Shown: positions 49,962 to 58,930 of the stretch, piece by piece | How positions within the stretch are numbered: the first letter of the stretch is position 1 | Layout of the letters: every line of letters starts with the position of its first letter | Origin: Hyphomicrobiales bacterium | Lineage (GTDB): Bacteria > Pseudomonadota > Alphaproteobacteria > Rhizobiales > Rhizobiaceae | Length of the DNA: 64,000 nt | Direction: 5' to 3' | Assembly: GCA_900465685.1 (NCBI GenBank) | Contig: UEGR01000021.1 | Span: forward strand, 118,052-182,051 | Notes under the pieces: model-generated | What the model saw: the letters and a program-made list of their open reading frames with translations, nothing else | Database searches by the model: none | What the model was told of the DNA's origin: nothing | Translations under genes and position numbers: made by a program

Positions 49962-51356
49962 GTGAACGATAAGAAACCCGCGCCAAAACGCGGAAACAAC
50001 AAGCCGTTAGTACAGAGCAATGTGGTGGATCGTCCTGGCTTGCCGGCGCGCCAATGTGCGGCGCGTCTGCTGGGTGCAGTGATTGAAAAGAACACCTCGC
50101 TCGACGGACTGACCGACAACAGCCATGGCCACCCGCAATATCTGGCGCTGGAACCGCGTGACCGCGCGCTGGTGCGCGCAATTCTGGGCGCAAGCCTGCG
50201 CAATCGCGGCGCTATCGAACGGGCCATTTCGAAGCGTCTCGACCGGCCATTGCCGGAAAACGCCGTCGCACTGAAGCACCTGCTGCATGTCGCCGTCGCG
50301 CAGATTTTCTATCTCGACCTTCCCGACCATTCGGCGGTGGATCTGGCGGTGGAAGCCGCCAATGGCGATCCGCGCAACCGCAAATATGCCGGTCTGGTCA
50401 ACGCATTGCTGCGCCGTCTGTCGCGCAACAAGGAACGCGCGCTCGCACACACATTGCTACCGGAAGGCAATGTGCCTGAATGGTTTTCCAAGAGCATCGT
50501 CGATGCTTACGGCCCGGAAAAAGCCGCAGCCATCTTCGCCATGCATGCCTATGAGCCGCCGATCGATTTCACCGTGAAGGGTGATCCCAAAGTCTGGGCC
50601 GAGAAACTCGGCGGCATTGCGTTGCCGAGCGGCTCCGTTCGCGTACAGACCGTTGAAGGCGCACTGACCGATCTTCCCGGCTTTGCCGAAGGCGACTGGT
50701 GGGTGCAGGATGTGGCGGCAAGTCTGCCTGCGCGCCTGATGGGCGACATCAAAGGCAAACGCGTCGCCGATCTTTGCGCAGCACCGGGCGGCAAGACCGC
50801 CCAGCTCGTGCAGCAAGGTGCCGATGTAACCGCGCTCGATCTGTCTGAAAACCGATTGAAGCGTTTGCGCGGCAATCTGGAACGCCTTGGTTACGAGGCG
50901 AAGACCGTTGCGACCAACCTGATGGATTTCGCGCCGGAAGAGCTTTTCGATGCTGTTCTTCTTGATGCGCCCTGCTCGTCCACCGGCACGGTGCGTCGTC
51001 ATCCCGACGTTCCTTGGACAAAGACGCCGCAAGATATCACCAAGCTTGCCGACCTTCAGGGCAAACTGCTGGCCCATGCCGCAACGCTGGTGAAGCCGGG
51101 CGGCGTGATCGTCTTTTCCAATTGCTCGCTGCATCCGCTTGAAGGCGAGGAAATGGCTCGCAAGGCGGCGGAAAATCCGCTGCTGGAACCCCACCCGATC
51201 ACCCTTGATGATTGTCCCGGTCTTGAAGGGCTGATCACCAGCGAAGGCTATCTGCGCTCCACGCCAGCCGATCTGCCAGCGGACCGTTTCGACGGCGATC
51301 CGCATATGGCGGGCATGGACGGTTTCTTCGCAGCACGCTTCAAGCGGCGCTCGTGA
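49962..51356 (+). CDS. rsmB: 16S rRNA (cytosine-C5)-methyltransferase, RsmB/Sun family
   Basis: A 464-residue SAM-dependent methyltransferase. The N-terminal NusB-like RNA-binding domain (about 25-160) is followed by the catalytic domain: SAM motif DLCAAPGGKTAQL, the catalytic LLDAPCSSTGTVRRHP and the second cysteine in FSNCSLHPLEGEE. Both active-site cysteines are present. The start is GTG 49962; no strong ribosome site precedes it. It lies 65 bp after htpX in the same direction. RsmB is the best assignment, but related RsmF-like enzymes share these motifs. Confidence 0.92.
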   Translation: MNDKKPAPKRGNNKPLVQSNVVDRPGLPARQCAARLLGAVIEKNTSLDGLTDNSHGHPQYLALEPRDRALVRAILGASLRNRGAIERAISKRLDRPLPENAVALKHLLHVAVAQIFYLDLPDHSAVDLAVEAANGDPRNRKYAGLVNALLRRLSRNKERALAHTLLPEGNVPEWFSKSIVDAYGPEKAAAIFAMHAYEPPIDFTVKGDPKVWAEKLGGIALPSGSVRVQTVEGALTDLPGFAEGDWWVQDVAASLPARLMGDIKGKRVADLCAAPGGKTAQLVQQGADVTALDLSENRLKRLRGNLERLGYEAKTVATNLMDFAPEELFDAVLLDAPCSSTGTVRRHPDVPWTKTPQDITKLADLQGKLLAHAATLVKPGGVIVFSNCSLHPLEGEEMARKAAENPLLEPHPITLDDCPGLEGLITSEGYLRSTPADLPADRFDGDPHMAGMDGFFAARFKRRS

Positions 51357-51495
51357 GCCTGATCTAGCCCGCTTCAAGCCGAGCAAATCGTAAAAATTGT
51401 CATAACGGGCAGCGATACCCGTTATGGTTAACGCTCGATTCACCATTCTATAGAATTGTAAAGAAGGCCGGAATTCTGATCCGGCCTGAAGGATT

Positions 51496-51544
51496 AGAGC
51501 ATTTCCAGCAAAAGTGCGAAGCGGTTTTGCGTTGGATAATGCGT
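51496..51544 (-). repeat. Repeat family A, short inverted copy
   Basis: AGAGCATTTCCAGCAAAAG, then GCGGTTTTGCGTTGGATAATGCG, which is the reverse complement of the family A ends without the central hairpin. It ends 7 bases before the heparinase-family ATG, so it forms most of the 5' untranslated part. Confidence 0.75.
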
Positions 51545-51551
51545 AAACACA

Positions 51552-53294
51552 ATGACAAACGATACGGAGAAAGACCGGGTGGCAGTCGCCCTCAGCGAAA
51601 CCCCTCACCTTTGGGGACTGGCCGTTGCACAGGCGTGGCGCAAGTTTAGTCGCCGCCTGCGTATGGGGCCGCTTTACAGCTGGCGCTTCACCGGCTTTAC
51701 GCCCGACCGTATCCTGATTGCACCGCCGGATCTGCGCGTCGCCGACCCGCAGCTGGCGCAGGAATTTTATCACGGGCGCTTTGCGCTTGCGGGCCGCCTT
51801 GTCGAAACCGGCGGGCTTTCGCCCTTTGCCGTCGAGCCACCGACACCCGAATGGGAAGCCGCGCTGCAAAGTTTCGGCTGGCTGCGTCATCTGAAAAGCG
51901 CAAACAGCGAACTGGCAACCGCCAATGCGCGAGCACTTGTCGATGACTGGATGCGCATGTTCGGCAAACGCATTGGTGGTCTCGCCTGGGCGCCGGAAGT
52001 GACGGCGCAGCGTATTATCGCCTGGCTGCAACATTCCAATCTGATCCTCTCCGGCGCAGAAATGCCCGCTTATCGCAAGTTCATGCGCTCTCTCGCCATG
52101 CAGGTCCGCTATCTGCGCACTGTGGCGGGCGCGATGGACGACGGCGAAGAGCGGCTGCGGGCGCGCATCGCGCTGGCTTTCGCGGCCCTCGCATTGCCGG
52201 TTTCGCCACCGACCGCGCGTGCGGCCCGACGCAATCTCGAATATGAGCTGAAGCGCCAGATTTTGCCCGATGGCGGGCATATTTCGCGCAATCCGGTTAC
52301 GGTGCTGGAGCTTTTGGCTGATCTTCTGCCCCTGCGCCAGACCTATGCCAACGGCACAGAATCCCCGCCAAAGGCCCTGATCGAGGCAGTTGAGCGCATG
52401 CTGCCCGCATTGCGCTTCTTCCGACATCAGGATGGCAGCCTTGCGCTGTTCAACGGCGTCGGACCGACCATGCCGGAGCGCATCATTTCCGTGCTACGCC
52501 ATGATGAAACCGCTGGGTCACCACTGACCCACGCGCCCTATTCCGGTTATGAACGTCTTTCCATGGGATCGACGACAATCATCGCCGATACGGGCCTGCC
52601 GCCGCCGGTGACCGCTTCGCGGGACGCCCATGCGGGCTGCCTCGCTTTTGAAATGTCCTCCGGACGCCAGCGCTATATCGTCAATTCCGGCATCGACCGT
52701 TTCGGCCCGCCGGAATTTCGTCCATTGGGACGTTCGACCGCCGCCCATTCGACAGCGACCATCAACGACACATCGTCATGCCGGTTTAGTCTCAATGCAG
52801 GCCTTTCCAATATGATCGGCACGCCGATCATTGCCGGGCCAACGCGCGTGCAGCGCGACCGCATCGAGGAAATGGGCCGTCAGGGCTTTGTGGCGAGCCA
52901 TGACGGCTATGCGCGCCTATTCGGCATTTATCATGAGCGCCGGCTGGTACTCTCGCACAATGGCAGCGTCATTCAGGGCGCCGACCGCTTCTATCGCGGC
53001 GACGGGCGACCGCTGAAATCCAACGGACGTGACAATATTGCGGTGCGGTTCCATCTGCACCCCACGGTCGATATTTCCTATGATGAAAATGGCCTGATCG
53101 TCCTGTCTGCTGACCGGGACGACACATGGGTTTTCTCCTGTTTCGAAGTCGCGCCGCAACTGGAAGATACGATCTTCTTCGCTGGTTTCCGCGGGCCTGT
53201 CACATCCAAGCAGATCGTGCTGTCTTTCCCGGCTTCCGAACTGCCGGAAATCAACTGGCAGTTCAGCCGCGTGGCGCTGGGCAGCTACGTCTAA
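51552..53294 (+). CDS. Heparinase II/III-family protein
   Basis: A 580-residue protein with an N-terminal alpha/alpha toroid of about 330 residues and a C-terminal beta-sheet domain (HeparinaseII/III, about 340-560). RNLEYELKRQILPDGGHISRNP is the conserved helix-loop, and TAAHSTATINDTSS carries the usual His. No signal peptide is evident, so polysaccharide lyase activity on an external substrate is doubtful; a cytoplasmic or peripheral role is possible. The start is uncertain: ATG 51552 has no ribosome site, while an in-frame GTG at 51579 has GGAG 11 bases ahead. A repeat element lies directly upstream. Confidence 0.85.
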   Translation: MTNDTEKDRVAVALSETPHLWGLAVAQAWRKFSRRLRMGPLYSWRFTGFTPDRILIAPPDLRVADPQLAQEFYHGRFALAGRLVETGGLSPFAVEPPTPEWEAALQSFGWLRHLKSANSELATANARALVDDWMRMFGKRIGGLAWAPEVTAQRIIAWLQHSNLILSGAEMPAYRKFMRSLAMQVRYLRTVAGAMDDGEERLRARIALAFAALALPVSPPTARAARRNLEYELKRQILPDGGHISRNPVTVLELLADLLPLRQTYANGTESPPKALIEAVERMLPALRFFRHQDGSLALFNGVGPTMPERIISVLRHDETAGSPLTHAPYSGYERLSMGSTTIIADTGLPPPVTASRDAHAGCLAFEMSSGRQRYIVNSGIDRFGPPEFRPLGRSTAAHSTATINDTSSCRFSLNAGLSNMIGTPIIAGPTRVQRDRIEEMGRQGFVASHDGYARLFGIYHERRLVLSHNGSVIQGADRFYRGDGRPLKSNGRDNIAVRFHLHPTVDISYDENGLIVLSADRDDTWVFSCFEVAPQLEDTIFFAGFRGPVTSKQIVLSFPASELPEINWQFSRVALGSYV

Positions 53295-53309
53295 GCTATT
53301 TCCTTTTGG

Positions 53310-53657
53310 TCACGGATGCGGCAGCGGGAAACCGTGCCGCTCCGTCAGCGCTGCCAGAATTTTGTGCGGATCGGCAATCAGCGAGCGCCCCTGGTAAGTG
53401 CCCGTTTCGAATGGCGAGCGGTCGCCGTCCTTCAAAACCAGCAATGGCAGCGACTGATTTTCCTCACCTGCAAGCTGGATCACCGTCTCGCGCGGTCTGG
53501 CAAATGCGATGCGCTCGATCTTCAAATCTCCACCGAGCGACGGAAACGACGCCAGAACGCCCTCGATCAGCGCGCAATGCCAGCAGTAGAATTCCTGTCC
53601 GGGATAGGCCGGATCTTTGAAACCCGGCGTCAGAAGAAACAACGTATCTTGGGTCAT
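53310..53657 (-). CDS. DUF3088 protein, thioredoxin-like fold
   Basis: A 115-residue protein of DUF3088. FYCWHCALIEGVL near residue 23 holds a CxxC pair in a thioredoxin-like position, and LPLLVLKDG and the C-terminal segment fit that fold. A redox function is possible but not shown. The ATG at 53657 is the only good start. It is convergent with the heparinase gene, 15 bp from its stop, and divergent from the CurA-like gene. Confidence 0.8.
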   Translation of the reverse strand: MTQDTLFLLTPGFKDPAYPGQEFYCWHCALIEGVLASFPSLGGDLKIERIAFARPRETVIQLAGEENQSLPLLVLKDGDRSPFETGTYQGRSLIADPHKILAALTERHGFPLPHP

Positions 53658-53819
53658 TTTGCTTTGGCCTCAGAACGAATGGATTTACAAATACCTGCTT
53701 ACATCATCCCTTAGCATTTCTGCATCAAACCGTCTTCAAAAGTGAGTAACCGTTGCGGAACCGGATGCATCGCATACCGTTCCGGTTTAACGCCGGTCCT
53801 CAACAACAGGAGTTACCCC

Positions 53820-54839
53820 ATGGGCGAAAAGATCAACCAGCGCATCGTGCTTGCATCCCGTCCCGATGGACGCCCCACGGCGGAAAACTTCCGGCTTGAA
53901 GAAGCAGCAGTTCCGCGCGCTGGCGAAGGCGAGGTGCTTCTGAAGCTGCGTTATCTTTCGCTCGACCCCTATATGCGCGGTCGCATGAGTGCCGCCAAAT
54001 CCTATGCCGCACCGGTAGAGATCGGGTCCGTCATGGAAGGCGGCACGGTGGGCGAGGTGGTGGAAAGCCAAAGCGCAGGCTTTGCGCCGGGCGACTTCGT
54101 ACTGTCCCATTCCGGCTGGCAAAGCTATGCGGTGGCGAATGCTTCAACCTTGCGCAAGCTTGATCCTGAGCAAGCGCCGCTGACTACAGCGTTTGGCGTC
54201 CTTGGCATGCCGGGCTTCACCGCCTATTCCGGCCTGCTGACGATCGGCCAACCCAAGGAAGGCGAAACCGTTGTCGTTGCAGCGGCTACCGGTCCCGTTG
54301 GTTCTGCTGTCGGGCAGATCGCCAAGCTGAAGGGCGCACGGGCGGTCGGCATTGCGGGTGGCGCGGACAAGTGCAAGGCGCTGATTGACGAATTCGGTTT
54401 CGACGTTGCCGTTGACCATCACAGCCCGAACTTTGCGCAAGAGTTGGCGCTGGCCTGCCCGGACGGTATCGATGTCTATTTCGAGAATGTCGGCGGCAAG
54501 GTTTTTGCAGCGGTCTTCCCGTTGCTGAATCCTTTTGCCCGTGTGCCGGTTTGCGGGCTCATCGCGCAATATAACCAGAGTGGTCCATTTGACGGTCCCG
54601 ACCGCCTGCCAGTGCTGATGCGCGATATCCTGTCCAAGAGCCTGACCATTCGCGGTTTCATCCAACGCGACTTTGCCGATCAGCGCCCCGCCTTCTATCA
54701 CGATATGGCAAAATGGATCGCTGACGGCCAAATCCGCTATCGCGAAGACATTGTGGAAGGGCTCGAAAACGCGCCGAAAGCCTTTATTTCCATGCTTGAA
54801 GGCGGCAATTTCGGCAAACTCGTCGTAAAGCTCTCATAG
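53820..54839 (+). CDS. NADP-dependent medium-chain reductase (CurA/PTGR-like)
   Basis: A 339-residue zinc-free medium-chain dehydrogenase of the CurA/leukotriene B4 dehydrogenase group. It has an N-terminal GroES-like domain (LRYLSLDPYMRGRM) and a Rossmann domain with VAAATGPVGSAVGQIAKLKGA. Such enzymes reduce alkenals or enones with NADPH. The start ATG at 53820 follows AGGAG by 8 bases; an upstream in-frame reading from 53742 is unsupported. It lies alone on the strand, 87 bp ahead of the next gene. The physiological substrate is unknown. Confidence 0.9.
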   Translation: MGEKINQRIVLASRPDGRPTAENFRLEEAAVPRAGEGEVLLKLRYLSLDPYMRGRMSAAKSYAAPVEIGSVMEGGTVGEVVESQSAGFAPGDFVLSHSGWQSYAVANASTLRKLDPEQAPLTTAFGVLGMPGFTAYSGLLTIGQPKEGETVVVAAATGPVGSAVGQIAKLKGARAVGIAGGADKCKALIDEFGFDVAVDHHSPNFAQELALACPDGIDVYFENVGGKVFAAVFPLLNPFARVPVCGLIAQYNQSGPFDGPDRLPVLMRDILSKSLTIRGFIQRDFADQRPAFYHDMAKWIADGQIRYREDIVEGLENAPKAFISMLEGGNFGKLVVKLS

Positions 54840-54925
54840 AATGCAACTATTCCGCTTGCAGAACCACGTTGCAAGCATAATGCTACGCCGGGTTTTGCGA
54901 GTCACTTCGGCGAGGCAGGCAGATC

Positions 54926-55210
54926 ATGGGTGAACGCCAGCAGGCTGGCATTGGCGAGGATGCCGGCGGTCCGGGACGCGAGCGCCAGGAAGAAGCGCGC
55001 CGTATTCTGGATCGGCTGGAGCGCGAACAGATCGGGGCGGACGGCCTCGTCCGTCGCGGTTTTGCCCGCACCGCCAATCACCTTGCCGCCGGGGACGCGC
55101 CGGAAAACGACCGTATCGAAATCTGGGCCACCCGCATCGGACGAACCCTCGGCCTTCTCATCACGCTGGCGATCATCGTCTGGCTCCTCATTTATCTCAT
55201 GCAAAGCTAG
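54926..55210 (+). CDS. Small single-span membrane protein, unknown
   Basis: A 94-residue protein with a charged, Arg/Glu-rich N-terminal half and one hydrophobic segment at the C-terminus (about 73-92, LGLLITLAIIVWLLIYL). The ATG at 54926 has GGCAGGCAG upstream. The stop lies 7 bp before pdxY, so both genes are probably cotranscribed. It has the topology of a tail-anchored inner-membrane protein. I do not recognise a family. Confidence 0.7.
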   Translation: MGERQQAGIGEDAGGPGRERQEEARRILDRLEREQIGADGLVRRGFARTANHLAAGDAPENDRIEIWATRIGRTLGLLITLAIIVWLLIYLMQS

Positions 55211-55217
55211 GTCTAAC

Positions 55218-56102
55218 ATGACGCTTTCTGCGCCTTCGGACGCGACAACCGTTATTGTCATTTCAAGCCATGTCGTGCGCGGTTCGGTGGGCAACCGGGC
55301 CGCTGTCTTCGCATTGGAAACACTGGGATTTCCAGTCTGGGCCGTGCCAACCGTGGTCCTGCCCTGGCACCCCGGCCATGGGCCTGCCGGGCGCATCGTG
55401 CCGCCGCCGGAAGAGTTTTTGCGCCTGATGCAGGATCTTCAGCGCGCTCCTTGGCTCGGTGAAGTCGGCGCAATCCTGACCGGCTATCTTGGCCACCCGG
55501 AACAGGCCGCAGCTGTCGCCGAGCTGGTCAAAGGCGTCAAGGCCCAAAACCCGAACGCAGTCTATCTCTGCGATCCGGTGATTGGTGACGAGAAAGGCCT
55601 CTATGTGCCGGAGGCAACCGCCATCGGCATCCGCGATAAGCTCATGCCGCTTGCCGATATAGCAACACCCAATCGGTTCGAGCTGTCCTGGCTGACCGGC
55701 GTGCCGCTGGAAGACAACAAATCGCTGATGGAAGCTGCACTGGACGCCGGACCGGCCACCATGCTGGTCACGTCCGCCTTCCCGCTGATGGCGGGCAGCA
55801 TAGGCAATATATTGCTGACGCCAACCATGGCGCTGATGGCCGAACATCGCCGTGTGGATGGTCCGACAAACGGGCTTGGCGATCTGACTTCGGCTGTGTT
55901 TCTCGCACGCCGCCTTTCCGGCCAGTCGGAAGAAAAGACCTTGCAGAGCACAACAGCTGCCGTTTTCGAAATCATGGCGCGGTCGGCCAAACGCGGCGCC
56001 GATGAGCTGATGCTGGAAGCCGACGCCTCCAGCCTCGCGACACCCATGGCCATGGTGCAGACGCGTCGTCTTGTGCACCCGACCAAGGGATTGCGCGCTT
56101 GA
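55218..56102 (+). CDS. pdxY: Pyridoxal kinase
   Basis: Phosphorylates pyridoxal in the vitamin B6 salvage pathway. The 294 residues belong to the PfkB/ribokinase superfamily: VVRGSVGNRAAVFALETLG at the N-terminus, DPVIGDE in the middle, TPNRFELSWLTG and the catalytic GLGD region in TNGLGDLTSAVF, where the Asp is the expected base. The start ATG at 55218 comes 7 bp after the small membrane-protein gene; a long in-frame upstream reading overlaps that gene and is rejected. The stop overlaps the DUF429 start by 4 bp. Confidence 0.92.
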   Translation: MTLSAPSDATTVIVISSHVVRGSVGNRAAVFALETLGFPVWAVPTVVLPWHPGHGPAGRIVPPPEEFLRLMQDLQRAPWLGEVGAILTGYLGHPEQAAAVAELVKGVKAQNPNAVYLCDPVIGDEKGLYVPEATAIGIRDKLMPLADIATPNRFELSWLTGVPLEDNKSLMEAALDAGPATMLVTSAFPLMAGSIGNILLTPTMALMAEHRRVDGPTNGLGDLTSAVFLARRLSGQSEEKTLQSTTAAVFEIMARSAKRGADELMLEADASSLATPMAMVQTRRLVHPTKGLRA

Positions 56103-56833
56103 CGCGTGAAGCGACGCCTGTTGCTGGCGTCGATGGCTGCCCGGGCGGCTGGATCGTTGTGTCGGGCGAAGGCAGCAGCATGCGTGCCGACGTCTTCCGT
56201 AGCTTTGCCGCATTGATTGCCGCGCTGCCGGACAATGCCACTATCGCGGTCGACATGCCAATCGGGCTGCCAGAAACAGGCACAAGGGCAGCCGAACGCG
56301 CAGCGCGGGTGCATCTTGGTGCCAGACAGTCGAGCCTCTTTTCCATTCCGCCACGCGAAGCCGTTTATGCCGAAGACTATCGCGAAAGCTGCGCGCGTTC
56401 GCTGGAGCGGTCCGATCCGCCACGCAAGGTTTCCCGGCAAGCTTTCGGGCTGTTCCCGAAAATCCGCGAACTCGACACAGTTCTGCGCGGCGAGCCTGAA
56501 TTGCGCGAGCGTGTGATCGAATCTCACCCCGAACTCGCCTTCGCCATGCTGAACGGCAGACCCGGTGGTCCGAGCGCCATGACGCTGCCCAAGAAAATCA
56601 AAAGCCGTGTCAATCCGGAAGGCATGGCGGAACGCCAAGCCTTGCTTGTTCGCTGTGGCCTGCCGGAAAATTTTGTCAGTCTGCGCGCTCCACGAGGCGC
56701 GAAAGATGATGACTTTCTCGACGCCTGCGCCATGTTTCTCGTAGCCAGACGTTATACGCACGGCGAAGCCCGAGCACATCCTGCCCATGCCGAGCATGAT
56801 GCACACGGTCTGCGAATGACGATATGGGCCTGA
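56099..56833 (+). CDS. DUF429 protein (RNase H-like fold)
   Basis: A 244-residue protein of DUF429. Family markers are GVDGCPGGWI at the N-terminus, AVDMPIGLPE, SHPELAFAML and the C-terminal DDDFLDACAMFLVARRY. The Asp residues are arranged as in RNase H-like nucleases, so nuclease activity has been predicted for the family but is not established. The start is TTG 56099, overlapping the pdxY stop as TTGA, which implies coupled translation. It is the last gene of this small cluster and precedes carbonic anhydrase by 44 bp. Confidence 0.85.
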   Translation: MTREATPVAGVDGCPGGWIVVSGEGSSMRADVFRSFAALIAALPDNATIAVDMPIGLPETGTRAAERAARVHLGARQSSLFSIPPREAVYAEDYRESCARSLERSDPPRKVSRQAFGLFPKIRELDTVLRGEPELRERVIESHPELAFAMLNGRPGGPSAMTLPKKIKSRVNPEGMAERQALLVRCGLPENFVSLRAPRGAKDDDFLDACAMFLVARRYTHGEARAHPAHAEHDAHGLRMTIWA

Positions 56834-56877
56834 TCATTTTGATTGATCTCGGTTTTCGATAAGGATATTGGAACGCC

Positions 56878-57534
56878 ATGGCTGATCTTCCGGACACACT
56901 CCTCTCGGGTTACAAAACCTTCATGACGGAGCATTTCGCACGGGAAACCGCGCGCTATCGCGAACTGGCGGAAAAAGGACAATCACCGGAAACTCTGGTT
57001 ATTGCCTGCTGCGATTCCCGTGCTGCTCCCGAAACAATCTTCAACTCTGCGCCCGGCGAAATCTTCGTCCTGCGCAATGTTGCCAATCTCATCCCCCCCT
57101 ACGAGCCCGATGGCGAGTTTCATGCGGCATCGGCTGCGCTGGAATTTGCTGTGCAAAGCCTCAAGGTGAAGCACATCGTGGTCATGGGCCATGGACGATG
57201 CGGCGGCATCAAGGCTGCGCTCGATACAGAAAGCGCGCCTCTGTCGCCCGGCGACTTCATCGGCAAGTGGATGAGCCTGATTGCGCCAGCGGCTGAAGCC
57301 GTCGGCGGCAACAGCCTGATGACGCCGACCGAGCGCCAGACAGCACTGGAGCGCATTTCGATCCGCTATTCGCTCAATAATCTGCGCACCTTCCCTTGCG
57401 TCGATATTCTGGAAAAGAAGGGCAAGCTCAGCCTGCACGGCGCATGGTTCGATATTTCGACCGGCGAGCTTTGGGTGATGGATCACCAGACGGGCGACTT
57501 CAAACGGCCTGAAGCCGGCGAACCCATTCTGTAA
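56878..57534 (+). CDS. Beta-class carbonic anhydrase (bsCA1-like)
   Basis: Interconverts CO2 and bicarbonate with a zinc ion. The 218 residues show all zinc ligands: Cys44 with Asp46-Arg48 in CCDSRAAPE, and His105 with Cys108 in GHGRCGG. The sequence closely resembles Brucella suis bsCA1 from memory, with a slightly longer C-terminus (GEPIL). The ATG at 56878 is the family start. It is followed by a strong terminator. Carbonic anhydrase supports growth in air in related bacteria, because Pyc and other carboxylases need bicarbonate. Confidence 0.95.
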   Translation: MADLPDTLLSGYKTFMTEHFARETARYRELAEKGQSPETLVIACCDSRAAPETIFNSAPGEIFVLRNVANLIPPYEPDGEFHAASAALEFAVQSLKVKHIVVMGHGRCGGIKAALDTESAPLSPGDFIGKWMSLIAPAAEAVGGNSLMTPTERQTALERISIRYSLNNLRTFPCVDILEKKGKLSLHGAWFDISTGELWVMDHQTGDFKRPEAGEPIL

Positions 57535-57552
57535 ATCTTGCCAGACGGCAAT

Positions 57553-57584
57553 AAAAAGCCCCGGTTTAACCGGGGCTTTTTTAG
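57553..57584 (+). terminator. Terminator of the carbonic anhydrase gene
   Basis: AAAAGCCCCGGTT and AACCGGGGCTTTT form a near-perfect 13-bp stem with a 3-base loop, followed by TTAG. It lies about 20 bp past the stop. Confidence 0.9.
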
Positions 57585-57630
57585 TTCCAGAACATGCGGA
57601 GCGCTTCAACAGCGCTCCGTCGTTATTCTT

Positions 57631-57733
57631 AGAGCGCGTTTCGATCTGATTGAATCAGATCGGCGCTCTAATTCTTTGTTTTAACGCGCATCTTTTCCGA
57701 AAACTGTTTCACACTTTTCGGGATGCGCTCTAA
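57631..57733 (-). repeat. Repeat family B, full-length copy
   Basis: Two linked hairpins. The first is AGAGCGC...GATCTGATtgAATCAGATC...GCGCTCT at 57631-57669. The second runs from GCGCATCTTTTCCG to CGGGATGCGCTCTAATT, with AAAACTGTTTCACACTTTT in its loop. The right end contains the stop codon of the minus-strand lytic transglycosylase. Short copies of its second half lie at 30453 and 49898. No ORF inside. Confidence 0.85.
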
Positions 57734-58551
57734 TTCCCGTCAATAGCCTTGCCCATGACGGCAATGGCGCGCTGGTAAACCTGCGCTGCATTCCAGCCCT
57801 GGATCGCGCCGTAATTCGGCTCACCCGGCTGGTAGCCAGCACCGCGGCTCCAGCCGTGACCGACCAGGAAGTTGGCGGTCGAGTGAAGAGCGTCCGCCTT
57901 GTTCTTCAGGTCGAAATGGGCACTGCCCGAACCGCTGACGCCGTATTTCAGGACATTTGCCGGCATGAACTGGGTCTGGCCAACTTCACCATGCATGGCG
58001 CCGACAGCCTGCGGGCTGAGATCGCCCTGATCAACGAGCTTGAGAGCAGCATAGAGCTGTTCAGTGAAATAATCCGAACGGCGGCAGTCATAAGCCAGCG
58101 TTGCAACGGCCGAAACCGTGTGCTGCTTGCCCAGATAGTTGCCAAAGCCGGTTTCCATGCCCCAGATCGCGATCAGCGGACCAGCAGGAACGCCGTAGCG
58201 CTTTTCGATATTGGCGAAGAGAGCCGCGTTCTGCGCCTTCATGGCCTTGCCGCGCTTGATGATCGTATCCGCGCCGCGCTTCTTCATGAAGTCTTCAAAG
58301 GAGAGCTTGAAGCTCTTCTGGTTGCGGTCGGCATTGATGGTGGCCTGCGCATATTTGGTGCTGGCCAGCGCGCTGATGCCCGCCTTGCCAACGCCGCGCG
58401 ACGGCGCTTCCTTCAGGGTTTGCTGCAGCCACGCATTGTAACCGGCAGCATTATTGCCGCATTGTGCAGCTTCCGCCGCACCTGCACCCGCAAACATGCC
58501 CGCTGCAAGAACTGTCGCCGCCCAAATCCGGCCCTTGGCAGTCAACGCCAT
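57730..58551 (-). CDS. Lytic murein transglycosylase (MltB-type SLT)
   Basis: A 273-residue exported enzyme that cleaves peptidoglycan glycan strands. The signal peptide is about 1-27, ending AAEAAQ. The SLT_2 domain carries the catalytic glutamate in GMETGFGNYLG, with ATLAYDCRRSDYF and GEVGQTQFMPANVLKY following. No lipobox is seen, so the protein is periplasmic rather than outer-membrane anchored. The start is ATG 58551, after AAGGAGAG. The stop codon lies inside the end of a family B repeat, so the last residues may derive from the repeat insertion. Confidence 0.9.
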   Translation of the reverse strand: MALTAKGRIWAATVLAAGMFAGAGAAEAAQCGNNAAGYNAWLQQTLKEAPSRGVGKAGISALASTKYAQATINADRNQKSFKLSFEDFMKKRGADTIIKRGKAMKAQNAALFANIEKRYGVPAGPLIAIWGMETGFGNYLGKQHTVSAVATLAYDCRRSDYFTEQLYAALKLVDQGDLSPQAVGAMHGEVGQTQFMPANVLKYGVSGSGSAHFDLKNKADALHSTANFLVGHGWSRGAGYQPGEPNYGAIQGWNAAQVYQRAIAVMGKAIDGN

Positions 58552-58930
58552 TCTTCTCTCCTTAGTGAGTGATCTGCTGTGAACTGTTCCGCGAAATTGA
58601 TTCGCCTTATGCGGGAATTTGCCATTCCCACACTGTAATGTCATCGGCGGATATGCGCTAAATCGGGTGAAAGAACGGCAAAATGACCGAGTTTTGCTTG
58701 ACATTCAGCCTTTCGAGCCCTAATCCACCCCTCAATCTATCCGCGATCTTCAGAACGCGAGCCACCGACCGGGACCCATTATGGTATAAAGCGATCCCGG
58801 AGGTCCACATCCGACAGCGCGTTGCGCCCTCGGGTGCTGTATCGCTTTGGGTGCTTCTTGAACTGGCAGACACGCGGGACGATCTATCCCGGATAAGCCT
58901 CCCGCCTACTCCCGGATATAAGGAAACGCG
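58552..58930. other. Divergent spacer between the transglycosylase gene and ffh
   Basis: No gene is recognised in these 379 bp. A 95-codon frame overlaps the ffh start in another phase and has poor codon use. The 4.5S RNA core GGAAGGAAGCAG is not present, so ffs is not here. The promoters of both flanking genes must lie in this spacer. Confidence 0.6.

Noticed and set aside
50457..52427. A 656-codon minus-strand frame opposite rsmB and the heparinase gene
   Set aside because: It spans two well-supported plus-strand genes and a repeat, and has no recognisable domain.
54930..55217. Long N-terminal extension of pdxY
   Set aside because: The in-frame extension overlaps the small membrane-protein gene in another phase and has no similarity to pyridoxal kinases; the start at 55218 matches the family.
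58552..58930. Possible 4.5S RNA (ffs) next to ffh
   Set aside because: The conserved GGAAGGAAGCAG core and the long SRP hairpin are absent in this spacer.
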